Source: Selenomonas sp. (GTDB lineage: Bacteria > Bacillota_C > Negativicutes > Selenomonadales > Selenomonadaceae). Taken from it: a DNA stretch of 5,129 nucleotides. Of the stretch, positions 1 through 5,129 are shown in pieces. Below the pieces are notes generated by a model, which saw only the letters and a list, made by a program, of their open reading frames with translations, was not told where the DNA came from and did not search any database. The stretch's first letter is position 1; each line of letters begins with the position of its first letter. The position numbers and the translations under genes were made by a program. Location of the stretch: NCBI GenBank assembly GCA_017940705.1, contig JAGAYB010000218.1:1-5129 (forward strand), read 5' to 3'.

Positions 1-96
1 AAAAATGCTAAAGTTGGGAAGGAGTTATAACCATTATGTAGAAAATAAATAAAAGGCAACTTTAGAGAGTGAATCGGAAAGGGGTGTGATTCCGGC
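1..96 (+). other. Leader upstream of flgB; no gene or clear promoter
   Basis: This short A-rich stretch precedes the first gene. All three forward frames close within it (stops at 9-11, 28-30 and 50-52), so at most the last few codons of an upstream gene could lie here, and none is recognisable. I looked for a sigma-A promoter: TTGGGA at 14-19 has no good -10 at 16-18 nt, and TATAAC at 26-31 has no -35 partner. I also looked for a sigma-28 site (TAAA, about 15 nt, GCCGATAA) and a sigma-54 site (GG/GC pair) and saw none. The operon promoter may lie left of the window or be too diverged to call. The stretch does contain an AAGGAG at 19-24 followed by ATG-TAG at 36-41, and short inverted repeats at 71-94. 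Confidence 0.5.
78..86 (+). promoter_or_regulatory. Ribosome binding site of flgB
   Basis: AAAGGGGTG resembles the anti-16S consensus. The G run at 81-84 ends 12 nt before the ATG at 97, which is rather long but usable. No better Shine-Dalgarno sequence stands before the in-frame ATG at 112. The site sits in the loop of two alternative small stems, 71-75 with 88-92 and 75-79 with 90-94. Confidence 0.55.
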
Positions 97-519
97 ATGC
101 TGGATCAGATTATGAATTCTGCAAACTTCGACTATCTGTCACGGGGAATGTCAGCAGCTAATCTGCGGCAGGAGGTTATCAGCAACAATATCGCCAACGT
201 TAATACTCCGCATTTTAAGCGCAGTGCGGTGAACTTTGAAGACCTGCTGGCCAAGGAACTGCATCTTGATGATGACGGCAGGCGTCTGGAAATTGTGCGC
301 ACCCATGACCGCCATCTGCCCATTCCCATACATGGGAAGGTTCATGCGGTGATTGAGGAAGACCAGACCACGACCATGCGTGTCGATGACAACAATGTTG
401 ACATTGATATCGAAATGGCCACCCTGTCCAAGAATCAGCTTTATTATAACGCTATGGCTACACAGCTGGGCGGTTATATGACGAAATTGAAGAACGTTAT
501 CACCAGCGGACAGAGTTAA
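97..519 (+). CDS. flgB: Flagellar basal-body proximal rod protein FlgB
   Basis: FlgB is a subunit of the proximal rod, which is exported through the flagellar type III apparatus and stacks on the MS ring with FlgC and FlgF. The 140-residue protein has the usual FlgB length. The N-terminal rod-family motif SNNIANVNT is at residues 29-37, inside the amphipathic helix region, followed by PHFKR. The C-terminal helix begins VDIDIEMATLSKNQLYYNA (101-119), the standard FlgB signature ahead of a final amphipathic helix. The middle (about 50-95) is variable, as is normal in the family. The start at 97 gives the usual N-terminus; an in-frame ATG at 112 would remove five residues and lacks a ribosome binding site. 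It is the first gene of the visible operon and ends in TAA directly joined to an AAGGAG-like stretch, 51 nt before flgC. Identity is based on motif recognition and on the neighbouring flgC. Confidence 0.96.
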   Translation: MLDQIMNSANFDYLSRGMSAANLRQEVISNNIANVNTPHFKRSAVNFEDLLAKELHLDDDGRRLEIVRTHDRHLPIPIHGKVHAVIEEDQTTTMRVDDNNVDIDIEMATLSKNQLYYNAMATQLGGYMTKLKNVITSGQS

Positions 520-570
520 GGAGCAGTACTGTTCCTAAGCTGGCGGTAGAAAGAGTACAGGAATGAGACT

Positions 571-1017
571 ATGAGTATGTTTTTGGGGATAGATGCAGCA
601 GCTTCGGGGCTTACTGCCGAGCGGCTGCGTATGGACGTTATTTCAAACAATATCGCTAATGCCAATACGACCCGGACGGAAGGGGGCGGTGCCTATCACC
701 GCCGGTATGTGATTTTTGAGCCGCGTACCAAGAATACGGGGCCGTTCCAGTCATTTTTGCAGCGTTCCATGAACAAGCTGCAGGCTGGTGACGGTGTACG
801 GGCTACCCGGATTGAAAGCGATGATACACAGGGACCGCTGGTTTATGACCCGGGACATCCCGATGCCAATGCAGACGGCTATGTGGAGCGCCCGAATATC
901 AATGTCGTGGCGGAAATGGTGGACATGATTACGGCTTCCAGAGCTTATGAAGCCAATACAACCACCATAAATGCGGCCAAGGCCATGGTGACCAAGGCTT
1001 TGGATATGGGCAAATAA
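571..1017 (+). CDS. flgC: Flagellar basal-body rod protein FlgC
   Basis: FlgC is the second proximal rod subunit, built on top of FliE and FlgB in the periplasmic part of the basal body. The 148-residue product has the N-terminal rod motif ISNNIANANTTRT at 24-36 and the FlgC-specific C-terminal block: YDPGHPDANADGYV (92-105), then PNINVVAEMVDMI (108-120) and ASRAYEANTTTINAAKAM (122-139). This C-terminal helix is shared with the hook and other rod proteins and forms the rod core. The ATG at 571 follows AGGA at 559-562 with 8 nt spacing; an ATG two codons downstream (577) is possible, but MSMF is the common family start. The gene lies 51 nt after flgB and 26 nt before fliE. The two-gene flgB-flgC unit is typical and supports one transcript. 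No defect is seen. Confidence 0.97.
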   Translation: MSMFLGIDAAASGLTAERLRMDVISNNIANANTTRTEGGGAYHRRYVIFEPRTKNTGPFQSFLQRSMNKLQAGDGVRATRIESDDTQGPLVYDPGHPDANADGYVERPNINVVAEMVDMITASRAYEANTTTINAAKAMVTKALDMGK

Positions 1018-1043
1018 CAACCTTGTTTTGAAAGGATAAAAGT

Positions 1044-1346
1044 ATGGAGATAGCAGCATTACAAATGACTCCGGTCAAGATGCACGCAGAAAGCCATTTG
1101 GGAGAGACGCAGGAACCAAAGGAAGTAAAGAGCTTCGGTGCGTATCTTAAAGACGCTTTAAAGAAAACAAATGCCCTGCAGCTGGAATCTGACCGTCAGA
1201 ACGCCCTGCTGGCAGCAGGCCGGGTTGAGGATGTATCTCAGGTGGTCATTGCCAGCCAGAAGGCGGAAATAGCCTTGCAATTAACCCTTCAATTAAGAAA
1301 CCGTGCGATGTCAGCTTATCAGGAAATCATGCGCATGCAGGTGTAA
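1044..1346 (+). CDS. fliE: Flagellar hook-basal body complex protein FliE
   Basis: FliE is the small adaptor that joins the MS ring and export gate to the rod, and it is among the first proteins exported. The 100-residue product matches the usual size. The N-terminal third (1-28) is variable and polar. From residue 30 it follows the family pattern: SFGAYLKDAL (30-39), then a helix with LESDRQNALLAAG (47-59), VEDVSQVVIASQKAEIALQL (61-80), and the ending RNRAMSAYQEIMRMQV (85-100), in which AYQEIMRMQV is the most conserved FliE signature. AAAGGA at 1031-1036 lies 7 nt before the ATG and supports the start. It stands between flgC and fliF, its standard position in Firmicute operons. The sequence shows no damage or unusual composition. 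Confidence 0.97.
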   Translation: MEIAALQMTPVKMHAESHLGETQEPKEVKSFGAYLKDALKKTNALQLESDRQNALLAAGRVEDVSQVVIASQKAEIALQLTLQLRNRAMSAYQEIMRMQV

Positions 1347-1386
1347 CGGCTAAGATAGTGTAATTCAGCGTGAAGGGATTGAGATC

Positions 1387-2976
1387 ATGGGAGATTGGAA
1401 AGAGCGGTATAAGGAGCTGCTGGAACGATTCAGCAAGCGCCAGCGTTATATTATGCTGGGTTCCGCTTTGGCTATTCTCATTGCCATCGTCGGTGTAAGT
1501 GCGTGGTATGGCAATAAACCGGACATGGTTCCCCTGTTTACCAACATGGAAACCAAAGACGCCGGCGAAGTAGCTGCGAAACTGAAAGAAGCCAAAATTG
1601 AATACGAAGTCCAGGAAACGCGCCAAGGCACCACAATCATGGTTCCGTCACGGGACGTGCATAATGCACGTCTGGATTTGTCAACTCAGGGCCTGCCCCG
1701 TGGCAATAAAGGCTTTGAAATCTTTGATGATAGCAAGCTGGGGGTCACGGAGTTCCAGAACAAGGTAAATTACCTGCAGGCGCTGCAGGGGGAACTGACC
1801 CGTACTATCGAACAGATTGCCGCCGTGGAAAAGGCCCGTGTCCATATTGTATTGCCCGAGGACAGCCTGTATAAGAAAAATGAAAAGCCGGCTACGGCTT
1901 CCATTATGCTCCATTTAAGACCGAATATGGAGCTGTCCAAGAAAGAAATCAAGGGCATTGTCAATCTGGCCGCCAACAGCGTCCGGGGCTTAAAACCGGA
2001 AAATATCACGGTCATTGACGATACGGGGAAGATTTTGAACGACCCCGACGAAAATGATGAACAGAACGTCACGGCCAAGACCATGACTCAGCTGGATATG
2101 ACCAAAAAGATTCAGGACAATATCCAGAAAAATGTGCAGTCCATGCTGGATCAGTCCATGGGTGAGGGCAAGGCCTTTGCCCGGGTCAGCGTGGAACTGG
2201 ATTTCGACGATCGTACCACTGACAAGCAGACATTTACTCCTGTGGTGGATGATTCCGGTATTATCCGCAGCCAGCAGGATGTCAGTGAGACGTATAACGG
2301 CACTTCCAACCAGCCGGGCGGAGCTGCCGGGGTTCAGTCCAACGTACCCGGCTATGTGGCGCAGAATGCCAATGCCAATGCCGAGTATGAGAAAAAGGAA
2401 TCAACGAAAAACTTTGAAATAAACGAAGAAAAGTCCAAGGTGGTAGCAGCTCCCGGCTCCATCCGCCGCTTGACGGTGGCTGTGCTGGTAAACGATGATG
2501 TTACCCCCACTCAGCGTGAGAGCATCATGCGGACGGTGAGCAGCGCTGCCGGCATCAATACGAACCGCGGTGACACAATTTCTGTTGAACCGCTGCCTTT
2601 CAGCACGGAGCTTCGCGACCGCCGGGCCGCAGAAGAAAAGGCTGCCAAAGACCGGGAAGACATGATTTTCTACGGTACGATTGCGGCAATCCTGCTGGTG
2701 CTGGCTGCTATCGGCGGTTATCTCTACTATCGCCGCAAGAAAAAGCTCGAAGCTATTGCGGCCGAACAGGAGAGAATCCGTCAGGAGGAGGAAGCAAGGA
2801 AGAAGTTGGAAGAAGAAGAGCGCGCAGCTTTGCTGGCTGCTGGTGCTTTGGAACCTGATGAACTCTCGGAAGAGGAGCAGCAGCATCTCACCGAAAAACA
2901 GACTCTCCAGCAGCTCATCGACCAGAAACCGGCAGAAGTGGCTATGCTTATCAAAACTTGGCTTGCGGAGGAATAA
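1387..2976 (+). CDS. fliF: Flagellar MS-ring protein FliF
   Basis: FliF forms the inner-membrane MS ring on which the rotor, export gate and rod assemble. The 529-residue protein is near the family length (about 520-570). A first membrane segment spans about 21-41. The ring-building domains follow, with the conserved VPLFTNM (48-54), ARLDLSTQGLPRG (94-106), a family block at 119-142 (VTEFQNKVNYLQALQGELTR) and KARVHIVLPE (149-158). The variable glycine/asparagine-rich loop at about 285-340 falls in the beta-collar part of the third ring-building domain and holds the NANANA run. GSIRRLTVAVLVND is at 357-370. A second membrane segment spans about 427-448 (FYGTIAAILLVLAAIGGYLYY). After it come a highly charged probable coiled coil (453-482) and the C-terminal FliG-binding tail PAEVAMLIKTWL (515-526). 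GAAGGG at 1372-1377 lies 9 nt before the ATG. The gene ends with tandem TAA stops (2974-2979) that lead directly into fliG. Confidence 0.98.
   Translation: MGDWKERYKELLERFSKRQRYIMLGSALAILIAIVGVSAWYGNKPDMVPLFTNMETKDAGEVAAKLKEAKIEYEVQETRQGTTIMVPSRDVHNARLDLSTQGLPRGNKGFEIFDDSKLGVTEFQNKVNYLQALQGELTRTIEQIAAVEKARVHIVLPEDSLYKKNEKPATASIMLHLRPNMELSKKEIKGIVNLAANSVRGLKPENITVIDDTGKILNDPDENDEQNVTAKTMTQLDMTKKIQDNIQKNVQSMLDQSMGEGKAFARVSVELDFDDRTTDKQTFTPVVDDSGIIRSQQDVSETYNGTSNQPGGAAGVQSNVPGYVAQNANANAEYEKKESTKNFEINEEKSKVVAAPGSIRRLTVAVLVNDDVTPTQRESIMRTVSSAAGINTNRGDTISVEPLPFSTELRDRRAAEEKAAKDREDMIFYGTIAAILLVLAAIGGYLYYRRKKKLEAIAAEQERIRQEEEARKKLEEEERAALLAAGALEPDELSEEEQQHLTEKQTLQQLIDQKPAEVAMLIKTWLAEE
2365..2382 (+). 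repeat. Three tandem AATGCC hexamers within fliF
   Basis: AATGCC occurs three times without interruption, at 2365-2370, 2371-2376 and 2377-2382. It is in frame and encodes Asn-Ala three times (FliF residues 327-332). A change in copy number would keep the frame and only alter the length of a surface loop in the periplasmic collar region. Three copies is too few to claim slippage; it may simply be low-complexity coding sequence. Confidence 0.6.
2967..2972 (+). promoter_or_regulatory. Ribosome binding site of fliG inside the end of fliF
   Basis: GGAGGA is a strong Shine-Dalgarno sequence lying in the last three fliF codons (Ala-Glu-Glu), 7 nt before the fliG ATG at 2980. A ribosome finishing fliF would cover this site, which fits translational coupling of the two rotor genes. 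Confidence 0.85.
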
Positions 2977-2979
2977 TAA

Positions 2980-4011
2980 ATGGCACTTGAAGATATGTAT
3001 GGAGATAGTGAATCTGAGTTCACAAATACGGAAAAAGCGGCCATTTTGTTTATCGCTTTGGGGCCAGAGTATTCGGCCAAGCTGTTTCAACATCTGGCCG
3101 ACGATGAAATTGAGCGCATAACGCTGGAGATAGCTAACCATAAAAAGGTCAGCGCGCAGGTGAAATCTCAGGTGGTCAGTGAATTTTATCAGATGGCTAT
3201 GGCCAGCGATTATCTGTCCACCGGCGGCTTGGAATATGCTCAGAATGTTTTGGAGAAGGCTCTGGGCTCGGAAAAGGCCATGGAGATTCTCAACCGCCTT
3301 ACTACGAGCCTGCAGGTTCGGCCTTTCGATTTCCTGCGCAAGACCGACCCTTCCCAGCTCATGAACTTTATCAACAACGAGCATCCTCAGACCATTGCGC
3401 TGATTATGGCGTATCTGGATCCCGATCAGGCGGCTACCGTTTTGGGCTCCTTGTCGCCTGAGGCACAGGCAGACGTTGCCAAGCGTATTGCCCAGATGGA
3501 CAGGACGTCACCGGATGTTATCCGCGAGGTAGAGCGTGTGCTGGAACGCAAGCTTTCTTCGCTGGTTACGCAGGACTTCACCACGGCAGGCGGTGTCAAA
3601 GCCATCGTGGAAGTGCTCAACCGTGTGGACCGCACCACAGAAAAATCCATTATCGAAACCTTGGAAGTGGACAATCCGGAACTGGCCGAGGAAATCAAAC
3701 GCCTCATGTTCGTATTCGAGGATATCGTCCAGCTGGACGACCGCTCCCTGCAGATGGTTCTGCGCGAAGTGGATACCAAGGATTTGTCTTTGGCACTCAA
3801 GGCAACGCCGCAGGAAGTGGCCGACAAGGTCTACAAGAATATGTCGAAACGTGCTGCCGATATGCTCCGCGAAGAAATCGAGTTTATGGGCCCGGTGAAG
3901 ATTCGCGACGTCGAGGAGGCACAGCAGAAGGTCGTCAATGTCATCCGCGTACTGGAAGACAAGGGCGATATCGTAGTATCGCGTGGACAGGGAGACGAGA
4001 TGATTGTCTAG
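2980..4011 (+). CDS. fliG: Flagellar motor switch protein FliG
   Basis: FliG is the rotor protein that binds the FliF tail, carries FliM/FliN and interacts with the MotA stator to produce torque. The 343-residue product is close to the usual 330-345. The N-terminal FliF-binding domain (about 14-115) starts NTEKAAILFIALGPE (16-30). The middle FliM-binding domain has the EHPQTIA motif at 134-140, followed by LDPDQAATVL and the helix to about 195. The C-terminal domain has the MFVF hinge at 243-246. By alignment from memory with E. coli FliG, the torque residues K264, R281, D288, D289 and R297 correspond to K274, R291, E298, E299 and K307, so every charge sign is kept. It starts 3 nt after fliF in the same frame. 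Its stop overlaps the fliH start by 8 nt. The ATG has the GGAGGA site described separately. No defect is seen. Confidence 0.98.
   Translation: MALEDMYGDSESEFTNTEKAAILFIALGPEYSAKLFQHLADDEIERITLEIANHKKVSAQVKSQVVSEFYQMAMASDYLSTGGLEYAQNVLEKALGSEKAMEILNRLTTSLQVRPFDFLRKTDPSQLMNFINNEHPQTIALIMAYLDPDQAATVLGSLSPEAQADVAKRIAQMDRTSPDVIREVERVLERKLSSLVTQDFTTAGGVKAIVEVLNRVDRTTEKSIIETLEVDNPELAEEIKRLMFVFEDIVQLDDRSLQMVLREVDTKDLSLALKATPQEVADKVYKNMSKRAADMLREEIEFMGPVKIRDVEEAQQKVVNVIRVLEDKGDIVVSRGQGDEMIV
3989..3994 (+). promoter_or_regulatory. Ribosome binding site deciding the fliH TTG start
   Basis: AGGGAG lies inside the end of fliG, 9 nt before TTG at 4004. This is the only well-placed site for fliH. The first in-frame ATG is about 42 codons downstream, so the site together with the conserved-looking N-terminus decides the start. 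Confidence 0.65.
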
Positions 4012-4795
4012 GGTTATCAAAGCCGCTATATGGGAGGAGAATCCGCATCTTATCCATACCCCCGAGCCGCCTAAGCCCGAGGCCGTGGCGGCTGAGAACG
4101 ATGGTCTGGATGAGGAAGCTCGTGCCCACATGCTGGCAGAAATTGCGGCCAAGGAGCAGCGGGCTATCCAGCTGCTCAAAGATGCCAAGGTAGAAGCCGA
4201 AATAATCAAACAGGAGGCTCAGACAGAGCGGGAAAACCTGCTGGCTGAGGCTCAGGCAGAAATTGAACAGGAAAAATTAAAGGCCTCTCAGGAAGGGCGC
4301 AATGAAGGCTATGAAGCCGGCTATAAGGATGGCGCCGACAAGGTCAGGGAAGAGATGGCGGAAAGCATCGCTGAGGCCAATTCTCTGGCGGAGAAAACCC
4401 TGCAGGATGCCAAGACAGCCACCAGGGACTATATCCAGCAGGCCGAGCAGGATATGGTCAGGATTGTGATGGCTGTGGTGGAAAAGATTCTGCCGCAGCA
4501 TTTCATTGATGCCCCACAGGTGGTACTGCCCCTTGTTCAGGAGGCTATTTTAAAGGTCAAAGACCAGAAAGAGCTTAAAATTCATGTGGCGCCGCAGGAT
4601 TATGACTTGCTGCTTTTGGCGCGCAATGAGCTGCGCGGCCTGCTGACCTACGGCGATGCGACCATCGAGATAAACTCCGATGGCAGTATGCAGCCGGGTG
4701 ATTGTCTGATAGAAACGCCCAACGGCACAGTAGATGCCCGTCTGGCCACCCAGATAGAGCTGGTGAGACAGGCCGTTAAGGATGTAATGTTATAG
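4004..4795 (+). CDS. fliH: Flagellar assembly protein FliH (export ATPase regulator)
   Basis: FliH dimers bind the export ATPase FliI, hold it inactive until docking, and tether it to the C ring and export gate; the C-terminal half is related to the peripheral stalk subunits of rotary ATPases. The 263-residue product begins SRVIKAA, typical of Firmicute FliH, with Trp10 as a possible counterpart of the N-terminal docking tryptophans. A long charged coiled coil runs from about 38 to 97. It ends in a GxxxG ladder with glycines 98, 102, 106 and 110, a known FliH hallmark. The C-terminal domain (about 148-263) has MVRIVMAVVEKIL (151-163) and the family motif GTVDARLATQIELV (241-254). The TTG start overlaps the end of fliG by 8 nt. 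Starting at the later ATG (residue 43) would discard the conserved N-terminus. The stop TAG lies 12 nt before fliI. Sequence conservation is low in this family, so identity rests on motifs plus position. Confidence 0.93.
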   Translation: MSRVIKAAIWEENPHLIHTPEPPKPEAVAAENDGLDEEARAHMLAEIAAKEQRAIQLLKDAKVEAEIIKQEAQTERENLLAEAQAEIEQEKLKASQEGRNEGYEAGYKDGADKVREEMAESIAEANSLAEKTLQDAKTATRDYIQQAEQDMVRIVMAVVEKILPQHFIDAPQVVLPLVQEAILKVKDQKELKIHVAPQDYDLLLLARNELRGLLTYGDATIEINSDGSMQPGDCLIETPNGTVDARLATQIELVRQAVKDVML

Positions 4796-4798
4796 TCT

Positions 4799-4803
4799 GA
4801 GGG
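4799..4803 (+). promoter_or_regulatory. Probable ribosome binding site of fliI
   Basis: GAGGG just after the fliH stop is 4 nt from ATG 4808 and 7 nt from GTG 4811. The third candidate, ATG 4820, has GAAGGA at 4813-4818 only 1 nt before it, which is too close. The site therefore favours 4808 or 4811. Confidence 0.55.
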
Positions 4804-4807
4804 CTGG

Positions 4808-5129
4808 ATGGTGAAGGATATGGATACACATGGTGGAATAGAAAATTTCCGGCTTAACATTGATAAATTCATTGATGCCATCCATGACTGTTCCAGTGTC
4901 AAGCTCACCGGCAAGGTTACGCAGGTCATCGGTTTGGTCATTGAATCCCAAGGGCCGACGGTCAGCGTCGGGGAGCTTTGCTATGTAAGTTCCCATACGC
5001 CGGGCGTAGCGCCGATACCTGCCGAAGTCGTAGGTTTTCGGGAAGGTTATGTCATGCTGATGCCTGTAGGTGAAATGCAGGGTATCGGCCCGGGCTGTGA
5101 GGTGACTTCCTCGCAAAAGATGCTGAATG
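4808..5129 (+). CDS. fliI: Flagellum-specific export ATPase FliI (N-terminal part, cut by window edge)
   Basis: FliI is the cytoplasmic hexameric ATPase, related to the F1 beta subunit, that helps unfold and feed export substrates in partnership with FliH. The open frame continues to the edge without a stop; about 107 residues of an expected 430-440 are visible. They cover the N-terminal beta-barrel domain: LTGKVTQVIGLVIESQGP (33-50), VSVGELCYV (52-60), IPAEVVGFREGYVMLMPVGE (70-89), and GIGPGCEV (92-99), matching the family pattern G-V-x-x-V-x-G-L-x-I-E-x-x-G-P and E-V-V-G-F. The Walker A motif lies beyond the window, so catalytic competence cannot be judged. Start choice is uncertain among ATG 4808, GTG 4811 and ATG 4820; the protein differs by at most four residues. 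It follows fliH by 12 nt in the same frame, as expected for an export-regulator/ATPase pair. Confidence 0.93.
   Translation, partial: MVKDMDTHGGIENFRLNIDKFIDAIHDCSSVKLTGKVTQVIGLVIESQGPTVSVGELCYVSSHTPGVAPIPAEVVGFREGYVMLMPVGEMQGIGPGCEVTSSQKMLN

Noticed and set aside
9..80. Sigma-28 or sigma-54 flagellar promoter before flgB
   Set aside because: TAAA boxes occur at 9-12 and 50-53, but no GCCGATAA-like element lies 15 nt downstream, and no GG-N10-GC arrangement fits sigma-54.
524..562. CAGTACTG palindrome and a nearby GTACAG, considered as a hairpin or operator
   Set aside because: The pairing is only about 4 bp with a long loop and has no T tract; an 8-bp palindrome is expected by chance.
1018..1043. 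Possible CCTT/AAGG stem (1021-1024 with 1032-1035) hiding the fliE ribosome binding site
   Set aside because: A 4-bp stem with a 7-nt loop is too weak to support.
2681..3121. A 146-codon + strand frame bridging fliF and fliG
   Set aside because: It overlaps both genes in another frame and encodes a Ser/Arg/Lys-rich, Trp-rich product typical of out-of-frame translation.
2401..3384. A 327-codon open frame on the - strand across the end of fliF and start of fliG
   Set aside because: It is codon-aligned with the sense genes, so it stays open simply because fliF and fliG rarely use TTA, CTA or TCA codons there; it ends exactly where a sense TCA occurs at 2401. Its product has no recognisable domain, while both sense genes are certain.
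3508..4209. A 233-codon open frame on the - strand over fliG and fliH
   Set aside because: It runs opposite two well-supported genes, is His/Leu-rich without recognisable motifs, and has no plausible context.
4790..5116. A 108-codon - strand frame at the right edge
   Set aside because: The + strand of the same region clearly encodes the FliI N-terminal domain, which is interrupted only by the window edge.
1..5129. A hidden novel system, mobile element, CRISPR array, tRNA or frameshifted gene
   Set aside because: The whole window is occupied by intact, collinear flagellar genes with ordinary spacing; no repeats, transposase fragments or RNA gene patterns were seen.

Overview
The window is a stretch of a bacterial flagellar basal-body operon. 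Seven genes lie head to tail on the + strand in the order flgB, flgC, fliE, fliF, fliG, fliH and fliI; the last is cut by the right edge. Every gene is recognised from its own family motifs, and the order matches the start of the large flagellar (fla/che-type) operon of Firmicutes. The organism is therefore most likely a motile Firmicute-type bacterium. Roughly even base composition, by eye, with GC-leaning third codon positions and FliG/FliH sequence style would fit a Selenomonas-like member of the Negativicutes, but that placement is impression rather than proof.

Layout: positions 1-96 hold a short leader with no convincing upstream gene or promoter. It contains a Shine-Dalgarno-like stretch followed by an ATG-TAG start-stop, and small alternative hairpins around the flgB ribosome binding site. 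flgB (97-519), flgC (571-1017) and fliE (1044-1346) encode the proximal rod and the rod/MS-ring junction. fliF (1387-2976) encodes the MS ring. fliG (2980-4011) encodes the rotor switch protein. fliH (4004-4795, TTG start) and fliI (from 4808, partial) encode the regulator/stator and the ATPase of the flagellar export apparatus. Gaps shrink along the operon: 51, 26, 40 and 3 nt, then an 8-nt overlap, then 12 nt. This suggests increasing translational coupling from fliF onward.

The products form one assembly line. FliF makes the membrane ring and its C-terminal tail binds FliG. FliG transmits torque and carries the rest of the switch. FliH and FliI deliver export substrates to the export gate inside the ring. 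FliE, FlgB and FlgC are exported to build the base of the rod.

I found no novel system, mobile element, RNA gene, CRISPR array or broken gene. The second-look items are small: two gene pairs (fliF/fliG and fliH/fliI) lie in the same reading frame separated only by stop codons and a few bases, fliH uses an overlapping TTG start, and there are some leader details.
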